Source of the DNA: Bacteroidales bacterium
Lineage (GTDB): Bacteria; Bacteroidota; Bacteroidia; Bacteroidales; WCHB1-69
DNA: 64,000 nt
Direction of reading: 5' to 3'
NCBI GenBank assembly: GCA_017540505.1
Contig: JAFYAW010000006.1
Coordinates: 1 to 64,000 of the forward strand
Positions 37,326 to 45,882 of the stretch are shown here, one piece after another. The notes beneath the pieces are model-generated. The model saw only the letters and a program-made list of their open reading frames with translations. It ran no database searches and had not been told where the DNA came from. The position numbers and the translations under genes are program-made. Each line of letters starts with the position of its first letter. Position 1 is the stretch's first letter.

Positions 37326-39152
37326 ATGAAAAGACTTTTTGTTTTAGGCTTACCGATCCTCGCCATGCTGATCATGGGCGGCTGCGGATTTGGAAAAATG
37401 GTCACCCGGTATCCGGAAGTGACCGTAACGTTGGATAATCCGGATTTGGAAAACAAGGGAGGAGAGGTCAACTATACCATCAAAGGGACCATTCCACCCA
37501 AGTACATGAAGAAGAAAGCGTTAATGACGTTGAGTCCCTGCCTGAAGGTGGATGGTGTCAACGCTACGCCCTTCACCACCATCAAACTGAAAGGTGAGAA
37601 AGCCAAGGGCGAGGGACAGGTTATCAGCTTCAAGAACGGCGGCACGTTCACCAAGACCGGAAGCTTCAAATTCAGCGACAATTGCGAGGAGGCTGTCATT
37701 GTGGCCCCGGCCACGGCCCAGATTAAGAAGAAATCCACCACGCTGAATCCCGAAAAGGAGTTGGGCGAGGGCATCTCCAACACCTGCTCCTTCATCAGCC
37801 TTCAGCCCACCATCTCGGATGACACGCAGAATGGTGCCAACTTCCTGAACGCCCCGCACCAGTACGCCACGGAGTTCGTCGGCAAAACGGCCACCATCTA
37901 CTTCGACCTCAACAGCTCGAACATGAACTGGAGCAACAAGTACAACAAAGACCAGGCGGCCAAGGATTCCATCCGCAATTTCATCAACTTCCTCAACGAA
38001 GACCTCATCATCGACAAGGTGGTAATTTCCGGCTGGGCCTCCCCCGAAGGTGAGGAGAGCAACAACCAGGGCCTTTCCGAACGCCGTTTCCAACAGGGTA
38101 AGAAATGGTTCGAGGATCAATATGACAAATACCTGAAGGATTATGCCAAGAAGAATAAAATCAAGCTGAAAGACCTTCAAAGACCGACGTTCACGTATGT
38201 CAACAACGCCAAGGGCGAAGACTGGGACGGTTTTGAGGCGGCTATTGCCAAATCCAACATGTCGCAGAAGAACCAGATTCTGAATGTGGTCAAATCGCAG
38301 CCCAACAACGACATGCGCGAGCAGAAGATCCGCGAGATGACGGATATCTACCCGGAAATCGCCGATGTGATTCTTCCGCCGTTGCGCCGTGCCGAGATGC
38401 AGGTCATCTGCAAGAAGCATGAATCCTACACCGATGCCGAACTCGTGGCTTTGGTGAAAGCCCATCCCGCCGACTTCTCCATCAACGAGCGTCTGTATGC
38501 CGCCTCCGTGGCCAACAACAACGAAGACAAGGAGGTCATCTACAAAGACCTCATCCGCAACGACAAGACACAGAACGACTGGAGGGCCTACAACAACCTC
38601 GGTGCCATGTATCTGAACGACTACTATCAGACCGGCAATTCCGAAAAACTGGATGATGCTATCAATTACCTGACGAAAGCCGATGCCATTTCTCCCAATA
38701 ATGGTATCATCCTCAACAACTTGGCTTTGGCTGAATTTCTGAAAGGCAATATGGCTGATGCCCGCACCAAATTCGAGGCTTCCGAAAGCGCCACCGTCTT
38801 CCCGGTTGACCAGAGTTATGCCAAGGGTATGTACAGCATTGTGGATGGCGACTATTTCAAGGCCACCCAGCTGCTGAACAACCACGGCTGCGACTACAAC
38901 ACGGCCTTGGTGCAGATTCTGAACAAAGACTATCCTGCTGCGCAGAAGACGTTGGACTGCATGAAGCACATCGATGCCAAGACCTATTACCTGAAAGCTA
39001 TCTTGGCCGCTCGTCTGAAAGATGAGAACGGTGTTTACGACAATCTCCGTAACGCCATCCAGCAGGATCCCAATCTCAAGAAAAAGGCCAAACGTGACGC
39101 CGAATTCAAGAGATACCGTCACAGCGACACATTCAAACAGATTGTAAAATAA
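37326..39152 (+). CDS. Lipoprotein with beta domain, OmpA-like segment and TPR repeats
   Basis: 608 residues. The signal peptide ends in a lipobox (MGGC, Cys about residue 20). An N-terminal beta domain (about 30-170) is followed by an OmpA-C-like region: TATIYFDLNSSNMNWSNKY, VVISGWASPEGEESNNQGLSERRFQQGKKWF, which matches the peptidoglycan-binding pattern with an inserted stretch. The C-terminal half is TPR-like (WRAYNNLGAMYLNDYYQTGN, PNNGIILNNLALAEFLKGNMADA, KTYYLKAILAARLKDENGVYDNL). Such a mix suggests an envelope scaffold lipoprotein in the periplasm. No specific name is assigned. Monocistronic with a terminator at 39192. Confidence 0.8.
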   Translation: MKRLFVLGLPILAMLIMGGCGFGKMVTRYPEVTVTLDNPDLENKGGEVNYTIKGTIPPKYMKKKALMTLSPCLKVDGVNATPFTTIKLKGEKAKGEGQVISFKNGGTFTKTGSFKFSDNCEEAVIVAPATAQIKKKSTTLNPEKELGEGISNTCSFISLQPTISDDTQNGANFLNAPHQYATEFVGKTATIYFDLNSSNMNWSNKYNKDQAAKDSIRNFINFLNEDLIIDKVVISGWASPEGEESNNQGLSERRFQQGKKWFEDQYDKYLKDYAKKNKIKLKDLQRPTFTYVNNAKGEDWDGFEAAIAKSNMSQKNQILNVVKSQPNNDMREQKIREMTDIYPEIADVILPPLRRAEMQVICKKHESYTDAELVALVKAHPADFSINERLYAASVANNNEDKEVIYKDLIRNDKTQNDWRAYNNLGAMYLNDYYQTGNSEKLDDAINYLTKADAISPNNGIILNNLALAEFLKGNMADARTKFEASESATVFPVDQSYAKGMYSIVDGDYFKATQLLNNHGCDYNTALVQILNKDYPAAQKTLDCMKHIDAKTYYLKAILAARLKDENGVYDNLRNAIQQDPNLKKKAKRDAEFKRYRHSDTFKQIVK

Positions 39153-39191
39153 TAAGAAACCCTAAGACAACAGGTTCAACCACCCTGTGTC

Positions 39192-39236
39192 AAAAAGCAG
39201 TTGGTCCCTGGCTCGCGCCATCGTCAGCTGCTTTTT
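39192..39236 (+). terminator. Hairpin terminator after the TPR/OmpA-like gene
   Basis: AAAAAGCAG (39192-39200) and CTGCTTTTT (39228-39236) form a perfect 9-bp stem with a 27-nt loop, ending in a T run 40 bp after the stop. Confidence 0.6.
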
Positions 39237-39254
39237 CGTATTAAAGACACCACT

Positions 39255-40124
39255 ATGACCGAAAACCGCAACATGGCCATCGCCTACGACTTCGACGGCA
39301 CGCTCGCCCCGGGGAACATGCAGGAGTACAACTTCATTCCCGACCTTAACATGGACAAGGGCGAATTCTGGCAGGAAGCCAACGAATTGGCCAAAAAGCA
39401 CGACATGGATGAGGTGCTCGCCTACATGCACCTGATGCTGACCAAAGCCCGTGAGAAAAACATCCCCATCCGCGAAGAGGTTTTTATGAAATATGGAGAG
39501 AAAATCACCTTCTTTGAAGGTGTGGAGACCTATTTCGAGCGCATCAACGCGTATGCCGCGACCAAGAACATCCATCTGGAGCATTTCATCATCTCCTCCG
39601 GTCTGCGCGAGTTTGTGAAGGGCACGGCCATCGCCAAACATTTCAAGACTGTTTTCGCCTCCGGATTCGAATACGATGACGAAGGTATCGCCTGCTGGCC
39701 CGCCTTGGTGGTGAACTACACCAACAAAACCCAATTCCTGTTCCGCATCAACAAGGGTATCTACAATTCGTATGACAACACATTGATTAACAAATCGATG
39801 CCCGAAGATGAACGCGCCGTTCCATTTTCCAACTTCATCTACATCGGCGATGGTGAGACCGACGTGCCGGCCATGAAGATGGTCAACCTGTATGGCGGCA
39901 CCACGATAGCCGTCTATAACCCGAATTCCGTGGCCACCCCGCATCGGCCTAAGTCGTCCAAGGACATCTGCCTCGACCTCATACGCCAGAACCGCGCCGA
40001 CTACATCGCCCCGACCAATTACACGGAAGGCGGCGAATTGGATATCATGCTGAAGAAAATCATCGACAAAATTGCGATGGAACAGGATCTTCTGGCTATT
40101 AAATACAAAGAAGTCAACAAATAG
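39255..40124 (+). CDS. HAD superfamily phosphatase (PSP-like)
   Basis: 289 residues from the ATG at 39255, upstream readings run into the terminator region. HAD motif I is YDFDGTLAPGNMQEY (nucleophile Asp), motif II is ISSG (FIISSGLREFV), and motif III/IV is IGDGETDVPAMKMV. The large cap (about 30-115) resembles haloacid dehalogenase-like phosphoserine phosphatase relatives. The substrate cannot be read. The C-terminal region lists SKDICLDLIRQNRADYIAPTNY, typical of this Bacteroidota subfamily. Cytoplasmic. It lies 47 bp before the YD-repeat gene. Confidence 0.85.
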   Translation: MTENRNMAIAYDFDGTLAPGNMQEYNFIPDLNMDKGEFWQEANELAKKHDMDEVLAYMHLMLTKAREKNIPIREEVFMKYGEKITFFEGVETYFERINAYAATKNIHLEHFIISSGLREFVKGTAIAKHFKTVFASGFEYDDEGIACWPALVVNYTNKTQFLFRINKGIYNSYDNTLINKSMPEDERAVPFSNFIYIGDGETDVPAMKMVNLYGGTTIAVYNPNSVATPHRPKSSKDICLDLIRQNRADYIAPTNYTEGGELDIMLKKIIDKIAMEQDLLAIKYKEVNK

Positions 40125-40171
40125 AGAAACACACATTTTAATATTTTGCCATCCTTAAAACCACTTGCCGT

Positions 40172-41059
40172 ATGAAAACCCTAACCATTTCCAAAAAAGA
40201 GTACCAGCGTGTCGGTTATGATGAGAACGACATTGAACCCGTTGAATTTGTGGAGGTGAAAGCCGAGTACAATGAGGTCGGACAGATTACCCGCGAGGAG
40301 CGCTACGATGCGGACGGGGATATCAACACCCTGACGGTCAACCAGTACGACGAACAACACCGGCTGATTCAGAGTGAACAATTTGACCAGGACAACATCC
40401 TGTTGCAGAAAACCGTCAATGTGTTCGACGGCGGGGACCTTGTCTGTCAGAACAACTTTTTCGGTGACGGCGACGATGAGTATTCCACCCATTATGTGTT
40501 TGATGGGAACCACAACATCGTCCGGCACGAAATGTATGTCAACGGCCAGTTGGACTATGTGGAGAAGGAGATTGAATATGAGTACAATAGAGTGGTGAAG
40601 GAGACCGAGAATGATGATTATGGCGATGCGATGTACCGCAATACCTATACGTACGATGCGCAGGGGCGTGTGAGTCGTCTGGTGCGGGATGAGATCCAGA
40701 ACAAGGACCGTCGGACGTACGAATACACGTACGATGACAACGGCAATCTTGTGAAAGAATTGGTTTACGATTACGGCAACGCCCTGATTGCCAAGATATA
40801 CCGGACCTACAACGACCAAAACCAGCTCATTGAAACCGAGGAGGAGGATTTGGACCATTACCGCAAAATCGTCATGGAATACGACGGGCAGTTGGTGATG
40901 AAAAACTCATTATACAATAAGGAAGGCCAATTGCAGGGTTGGGCAGAATACACCTACGATGAGAACGGGAAAGAGAACTCCTCCCGCGAGTTCATCCACG
41001 ATGAAGTGCAGCCCGAACATTTCCGCATGCTTCGGGAGACGTTTTATGAGAGAAGTTAG
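40172..41059 (+). CDS. Cytoplasmic YD-repeat-like protein, unknown function
   Basis: 295 residues with no signal peptide. Irregular YD-type repeats run through most of the protein: YDADGDINTLTVNQYDEQHRLIQ, VNVFDGGDLV, YTYDAQGRVSRLVRDE, YTYDDNGNLVKELVYDYG, RTYNDQNQLIETEEED and YTYDENGKENSSREF. RHS/YD proteins are usually large, secreted or toxin carriers; this one is short, highly acidic and apparently cytoplasmic. There is no toxin domain at the C-terminus. Function unknown. It is followed by a repeat tract and the DUF4340 gene. Confidence 0.75.
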   Translation: MKTLTISKKEYQRVGYDENDIEPVEFVEVKAEYNEVGQITREERYDADGDINTLTVNQYDEQHRLIQSEQFDQDNILLQKTVNVFDGGDLVCQNNFFGDGDDEYSTHYVFDGNHNIVRHEMYVNGQLDYVEKEIEYEYNRVVKETENDDYGDAMYRNTYTYDAQGRVSRLVRDEIQNKDRRTYEYTYDDNGNLVKELVYDYGNALIAKIYRTYNDQNQLIETEEEDLDHYRKIVMEYDGQLVMKNSLYNKEGQLQGWAEYTYDENGKENSSREFIHDEVQPEHFRMLRETFYERS

Positions 41060-41078
41060 GCCTTGGTCGTTGGAATCG

Positions 41079-41105
41079 GGGATTAGCCATTGGCTTTTAT
41101 GCTTT
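41079..41105. repeat. Dispersed GCCATTGGC-type repeat unit
   Basis: GGATTAGCCATTGGCTTTTA followed by TGCTTT resembles the repeats at 4740-4755 (inverted) and 54462, lying between the YD-repeat gene and the promoter of the DUF4340 gene. Confidence 0.4.
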
Positions 41106-41125
41106 ATTATTTGGGCTAAAAACAC

Positions 41126-41133
41126 TATTTTTG
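41126..41133 (+). promoter_or_regulatory. -7 box of the DUF4340 gene
   Basis: TATTTTTG, 18 bp before the ATG at 41152. Confidence 0.5.
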
Positions 41134-41151
41134 CAGACAAAATCCAATAGA

Positions 41152-42234
41152 ATGAAAAAGAATCGCATATATTTGATAACGGCGGCCGTTCTGGCTATTA
41201 TCTGTTTGATTATAATACTGTTTAAAACAGGCGTACTGCACGGCTCCGGCCAGAATATCAAGTCCGACATCTTCGCGGTGAAGGACACGGCCAACATCAC
41301 CAAGGTTTTCATCGCCGACATGAACGGGGAAACGGTTCTGCTTACCCGCAAGGACAACAGTTGGTATGTGCAGGATTCCATCGCCGCCCAACCCTCCAAA
41401 GTCAATGTACTCCTCTCCACGATCCACAACATAACATTACAACAGATAGTGGCCAAAAGTGCCCAGTCCAACATCAACAAAATGATGTCCGTGAACGCTG
41501 TGAAGGTGGAAATATATCAGAAAGCCCCTAAGTTCAAACTCTTCGGAATCCGTTTTTTCACCAAGGAACGGCTGGTGAAGACCTATTATATGGGTCCTGC
41601 CACGATGGACAACATGGCCAACTTCGCCATTCTGGAAGGTTTCGACGAGCCTTGCATCGTGCACATACCGGGCTTCCGCGGATTTCTCACCCCCACCTTC
41701 TCGTTCAAGCCCACGGAGTGGTACAACTGCGACCTGTTCGAGACCAAGATCACCCGCATCAAAACGCTGACCGTACGGGACTATGACCATCCGGAAGAAT
41801 CCTTCACCGTGGAAAAATCCGGTCCCCGCTTCTTCTCACTGTATAATTACCAACATCAGCTGATTGCCGAATACGACACGGTGAAACTGCTTGATATGCT
41901 CTCTGAATTTCGGGATAAGAATTATGAAACGTTTGTCGATTATCTGTCGGATGCGGAACGCGACAGTATCCTGCAATACAACCAGTTCAGGACCATTATT
42001 CTGGTAGATGTGAATGACAAGGAGACCCGCCTTGACATGTATCGCAAGCTCACCCCAGATGTCATGTATCTGGATGCCATCGTGGGTCGGGAAGACCAGG
42101 AAGAGAATGCGCCGTATAACCGCGACAAGTTCTATGCCGTGCTGAATGGGCAGACAAAGAACCTGCTCCAATGCCAGTATTTCCATTTTGACCGGCAGAT
42201 GCAGCCTCTTTCCTACTTTTTGAAACAGAAATAA
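41152..42234 (+). CDS. DUF4340 domain-containing membrane-anchored protein
   Basis: 360 residues from the ATG at 41152, which sits after the -7 box. One N-terminal membrane segment (about 6-23, YLITAAVLAIICLIIILF) is followed by the DUF4340 beta repeats: DTANITKVFIADMNGETVLLTRKDNSWYVQDS, VKVEIYQK, YYMGPATMDNMANFAILEG, FRGFLTPTFSFKPTEWYN and KTLTVRDYDHPEESFTVEK. DUF4340 proteins often accompany gliding/ABC-2 gene pairs, but no such neighbours occur here; the next genes are ribD and yigZ. Periplasmic, function unknown. Confidence 0.82.
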   Translation: MKKNRIYLITAAVLAIICLIIILFKTGVLHGSGQNIKSDIFAVKDTANITKVFIADMNGETVLLTRKDNSWYVQDSIAAQPSKVNVLLSTIHNITLQQIVAKSAQSNINKMMSVNAVKVEIYQKAPKFKLFGIRFFTKERLVKTYYMGPATMDNMANFAILEGFDEPCIVHIPGFRGFLTPTFSFKPTEWYNCDLFETKITRIKTLTVRDYDHPEESFTVEKSGPRFFSLYNYQHQLIAEYDTVKLLDMLSEFRDKNYETFVDYLSDAERDSILQYNQFRTIILVDVNDKETRLDMYRKLTPDVMYLDAIVGREDQEENAPYNRDKFYAVLNGQTKNLLQCQYFHFDRQMQPLSYFLKQK

Positions 42235-42243
42235 CAACAATTT

Positions 42244-43212
42244 GTGACGGAAGACGAACTTTATATGCGGCGTTGTTTGCAGCTGGCCTCTTTGGGCCTT
42301 GGCTGCGTGCAGCCCAACCCGATGGTGGGGGCGGTAATCGTGCATAATCATCAAATCATAGGGGAAGGTTATCATCATCAATATGGACAGCCCCATGCCG
42401 AAGTGAACGCCATCGCCTCCGTACGCGACAAATCCCTGCTCAAGGAATCCACGTTGTATGTGAGTCTGGAACCCTGTTCCCACTGGGGCAAAACACCGCC
42501 CTGCGCCGATGCCATCATCCAACATGGAATCCCTCGTGTGGTGGTGGGTGTGCGCGACTGCCACGACAAGGTCAACGGCGCAGGCCTCCAAAAACTGATT
42601 GATGCCGGGGTGGAAGTGACATTTCCCGTATGTGAAGCGGAATGTCGCGAGCTGAACCGCCGTTTTTTCACCTATCATCAGGAAAAAAGACCTTACGTCA
42701 TCCTCAAATGGGCGCAAACCGCTGACGGATTCATGGATGTTGACCGCTCCGATGCCTCGCAGGTGCATGATTATTGGATTACCAATGAGGCTTTAAAGGT
42801 AATCGTCCATAAATGGCGTAGCGAGGAGGATGCCATTCTGGTCGGCTATCGGACCATGCTCAATGACAAGCCCCAGCTCACCAACCGGCTCTATCCCGGC
42901 AAAAGTCCGCATCGTTTCGTGATGCAGCGGGGTGAAGTGATTCTTTCGGAACTGCCTTATACGGCGGTACCGGAGAATGTGGCAGCGTGTTTGCAGATGC
43001 TGTACGACCGCCGTATCCAATCCGTCATCGTGGAAGGAGGACGTTGTACGCTGGATAGATTTATAGAAGCGGGACTTTGGGACGAAGCGAGAGTGCTGGT
43101 CGGCAACCAATGTTGGGGCCAAGGTCTTCCCGCCCCGTCGTTGTCGGAACCACCCTACAAAACGGAATCGATAGACCACAATAAGATCTTGTATGTTCGA
43201 AGACACCTATAA
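42244..43212 (+). CDS. ribD: Riboflavin biosynthesis deaminase/reductase RibD (GTG start)
   Basis: 322 residues. The GTG at 42244 is chosen because TEDELYMRRCLQLASLGLG aligns with the family N-terminus; the first ATG (42265) would remove part of helix 1. The deaminase domain (1-145) has the zinc motif HAEVNAI (residue 51) and PCSHWGKTPPC (77-87). The reductase domain (about 150-322) has RPYVILKWAQTADGF, KWRSEEDAILVGYRTMLNDKPQLTNRL and SVIVEGGRCTLDRFIEAGLWDEARV. Together they convert the pyrimidine intermediate to 5-amino-6-ribitylaminouracil phosphate. The 3' end overlaps yigZ by 20 bp. Confidence 0.95.
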   Translation: MTEDELYMRRCLQLASLGLGCVQPNPMVGAVIVHNHQIIGEGYHHQYGQPHAEVNAIASVRDKSLLKESTLYVSLEPCSHWGKTPPCADAIIQHGIPRVVVGVRDCHDKVNGAGLQKLIDAGVEVTFPVCEAECRELNRRFFTYHQEKRPYVILKWAQTADGFMDVDRSDASQVHDYWITNEALKVIVHKWRSEEDAILVGYRTMLNDKPQLTNRLYPGKSPHRFVMQRGEVILSELPYTAVPENVAACLQMLYDRRIQSVIVEGGRCTLDRFIEAGLWDEARVLVGNQCWGQGLPAPSLSEPPYKTESIDHNKILYVRRHL

Positions 43213-43789
43213 AACGATTGCGGCTCCGTCCGTGGGCAGCTACAGCGAGAAACGTAGCAAGTTCCTGGCGTATGCCTTCCCGGTGGTAACGGAAGCGCAG
43301 GCCAAAGAACGTATCACGGAAATCCAGAAGAAGCACAACGATGCACGGCACCATTGCTATGCCTACATTCTCGGCCCTAATAAGGATGCATACCGCATGA
43401 ACGACAACGGCGAGCCTTCCGGCACAGCAGGCCGACCTATACACGGGCAGCTCCTTTCCAAGGATTTGACCAACACCTTGGTAATTGTAGTGCGTTATTT
43501 TGGAGGTATCAAATTGGGTGTCAGCGGATTGCAAAACGCATACAAGATTGCCGCCAAAGAAGCATTGGAGGCTGCCACCATTATCGAAAAGACTATCGAT
43601 GAGGTTTATGATGTCACCTTCGAGTATTTGCAGATGAATGCCGTCATGCAGCTAATGAAAGACCCCTACGTGACGATTCTGCAGCAACAAAGCGACCTGA
43701 ACTGTACGATACGCTTCTCCATACGCCGTCGCGAGGCCGACCGGATTGTGGATGCTCTGAAAAAAGTGGGAACCGTGACGCCGGTTTAG
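43193..43789 (+). CDS. YigZ/IMPACT family protein
   Basis: 198 residues; the ATG lies within the last codons of ribD. Family motifs: SYSEKRSKFLAYAFPV, HHCYAYILG, NDNGEPSGTAGRPIHGQL, VIVVRYFGGIKLGVSGL and a C-terminal domain with TFEYLQMNAVMQLMKD. The UPF0029/IMPACT fold is related to elongation-factor domain IV; the bacterial role is unclear. It converges on the TonB receptor gene with a 14-bp gap. Confidence 0.92.
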   Translation: MFEDTYKTIAAPSVGSYSEKRSKFLAYAFPVVTEAQAKERITEIQKKHNDARHHCYAYILGPNKDAYRMNDNGEPSGTAGRPIHGQLLSKDLTNTLVIVVRYFGGIKLGVSGLQNAYKIAAKEALEAATIIEKTIDEVYDVTFEYLQMNAVMQLMKDPYVTILQQQSDLNCTIRFSIRRREADRIVDALKKVGTVTPV

Positions 43790-43803
43790 TTTTTATTTCC
43801 TTG

Positions 43804-45873
43804 CTAATATTCGTAATACACCATGAAACGGAATCCGAAACCCTGCATGGGATAATTGCGGATGACTTCGTAATTTTTGTTCGACAGGTTGAGTAATTCC
43901 AATTTCAAACCCAATGTGGAGGCTTTGATGGGAATATCATGGCTGAGGATGATGCTGTGATCCACATAGCCCGCCACCTCGTTGGCTGGAATATTCTGCC
44001 CTAACGCATAGCGTTTACCGCTGGCGATGAGAGAGTAGGTGACTGTGATCCAAGGCGTTTGCACTCCCACTCCCGCCGATCCCGACCACACCGGCGTGTA
44101 AGGAATCTGATGGTTGAAGGTTTTGCTCGTCGGGTCGGTACGGTCCAACGCCTTTTGGAACGTGACATTGCCGTTGGGTCGGAGATAAAACCCTTTGGCC
44201 ATGCGCCACTGCATCCGCAGGTTCCACTCTGCCCCGAACACATATACCTTGCCATAGTTGAGCATCGTCCAGGAAAAGAGATTGCGGGAAGGGAACGCCA
44301 CAATCTTATCCTTTACAATATTATAATAACCGTCCAAAGCCGTGGAGAGCTGCACCTTGCCCGCGCTCAACAACGGTTGATCCAACACCAACCCGATATT
44401 CATCTGATGCGTCTTTTCCGGTTTCAGATTGATATTTCCTACCTCTCTGTAATACAGGTCATTGAAGGTTGGCATTCGAAAGATGTTTTTGTAAAACGCC
44501 CGCAGTTTCAAATCTTTTACCAATTTCACGGAAAGCCCGATGGCAGGTGCAAGGTGGATGTATCGATGCACTTCCGCCTCCTGCACCAGATTGTTGACCG
44601 TGGTCAGCAGCAAGAATCCGTTTACCGTGAGCCGATCATTGCGGAAAACGCCGGAAAGCGATGTCTGGGTGGTGAACCTCGCCGGATGCGCATAATCGAT
44701 ATTATTAGCATACAATATGTTATAAATCAAATCATTGGATAAGGCAAAACGAAGACTCGTCTTACCTCCGCGCAATAGTGTGTCGGTGAAAGGGGAATAC
44801 TGGACCGTTTGCGACAGAAAACCCTCATATTGCCGGTAATGGTTGTCCAAATAGCCTTCCGCATTCAGATACTCGGGGTCATAATAGTGAGTGTAGTCGT
44901 AATTAGCCTTCCCGTTGGCCTGATACGCCCATTTTTTTCCAAAATACTTGTGATAATGGATCTGACCGAAGGTATTCCGGTTCCCAAGACGCTGCGAGGC
45001 ATCCAAATTGTAATAGATGGTGGCCGAGGGAAGTCCGCGTTCGGAATCGTAATAGTACCACTTCACCGAAAGTTGCTGGGTGCGGTCCAGCTGAAGCAGT
45101 AAGTTGGCTTCCGTATTCCATACAAAAACATCGGAATTCTGTCGCCGTTCCCATGAGGTACTATCTGTAACACCTCCATAATGAAGTAGATACGGATAAT
45201 TTCCTTTGGAGCGGGTAAAACCTGTCAAAAAATTCAGCAGTACATGACGTTGCGGTTTTTTTGGACTTTCCCAATAGGAAATTCCCGACACCTGCGGCAC
45301 CACCAACCCGTAAGAACCGATGGTTAGGGAGGTTTTCAAGCTAAAAGGTCGTTTGGGGATTGTGTTCAGGATGCGGACGGAAAGCAAGCTGCTGTGGGAG
45401 AAGAGGCTCGCCGGCACGAAGATGTCCTCCAGCACGCCAGTGGTCAGAGCGATGGACGACACATTGGTGAGGGATAGCTTCCCGATGTCGATCTGGCCGG
45501 TTTGGCAGTCGGTGAGGGGGTTTCCGTCGTAGGCCACGCCCGTATGCTGGGTGCCGAGGCCGCGCACGGCCACCGTCTTCATGCCGCCGGTACCGCCGTA
45601 GTCGCGCACCACCACTCCGGACATAAACTTCAGCGCATCCGACAGTTGCAGCGACGGGGTTTGGGCTATCTGTTTGGCTGTCAGCATCTGCACTGTGGCC
45701 GGACCCGTGGCAATGCGCGTAGTCTGCGCGCTCTCAATGTTCACCTCGTCCAAGCGGGTGGCTCGCGTGCTGTCGCGCCCCGGCTGTGCCCACGTGCGCA
45801 TGGACAAAAAGAAAACCAGACTGACAATCGTCAGCCCGATTTTCCGGAAAATATGACTTTTAAATGTGTTCAA
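43804..45873 (-). CDS. TonB-dependent outer-membrane receptor (TTG start)
   Basis: 689 residues. An in-frame TAA lies four codons before the TTG at 45873 and the first ATG is inside the signal peptide, so the TTG is the likely start. Signal peptide to RTWAQ; a plug domain (about 40-150) with LDEVNIESAQ, VQMLTAKQIAQ, LSDALKFMSGVVVRDYGGTGGMKTVAVRGLGTQHTGVAYDG in order; a barrel ending in the aromatic strand YPMQGFGFRFMVYYEY. No CarboxypepD_reg N-terminal domain and no SusD neighbour, so it is a small-solute (siderophore, cofactor or metal) type. Substrate unknown. It follows manC by 9 bp on the same strand. Confidence 0.88.
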   Translation of the reverse strand: MNTFKSHIFRKIGLTIVSLVFFLSMRTWAQPGRDSTRATRLDEVNIESAQTTRIATGPATVQMLTAKQIAQTPSLQLSDALKFMSGVVVRDYGGTGGMKTVAVRGLGTQHTGVAYDGNPLTDCQTGQIDIGKLSLTNVSSIALTTGVLEDIFVPASLFSHSSLLSVRILNTIPKRPFSLKTSLTIGSYGLVVPQVSGISYWESPKKPQRHVLLNFLTGFTRSKGNYPYLLHYGGVTDSTSWERRQNSDVFVWNTEANLLLQLDRTQQLSVKWYYYDSERGLPSATIYYNLDASQRLGNRNTFGQIHYHKYFGKKWAYQANGKANYDYTHYYDPEYLNAEGYLDNHYRQYEGFLSQTVQYSPFTDTLLRGGKTSLRFALSNDLIYNILYANNIDYAHPARFTTQTSLSGVFRNDRLTVNGFLLLTTVNNLVQEAEVHRYIHLAPAIGLSVKLVKDLKLRAFYKNIFRMPTFNDLYYREVGNINLKPEKTHQMNIGLVLDQPLLSAGKVQLSTALDGYYNIVKDKIVAFPSRNLFSWTMLNYGKVYVFGAEWNLRMQWRMAKGFYLRPNGNVTFQKALDRTDPTSKTFNHQIPYTPVWSGSAGVGVQTPWITVTYSLIASGKRYALGQNIPANEVAGYVDHSIILSHDIPIKASTLGLKLELLNLSNKNYEVIRNYPMQGFGFRFMVYYEY

Positions 45874-45882
45874 AGGATGTTT

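Noticed and set aside
37521..39122. Minus-strand 533-codon ORF opposite the TPR/OmpA-like gene
   Set aside because: The plus strand has a signal peptide, lipobox, promoter, terminator and recognisable repeats; the antisense translation is a Val/Phe-rich shadow without motifs.
41836..42768. Minus-strand 310-codon ORF across DUF4340 and ribD
   Set aside because: It spans two well-supported plus-strand genes and shows no motifs.
43804..45873. TonB-dependent receptor considered as BtuB partner of the riboswitch-controlled protein
   Set aside because: No cobalamin aptamer precedes it, it is about 6 kb away, and it follows manC; nothing in the sequence ties it to corrinoids.
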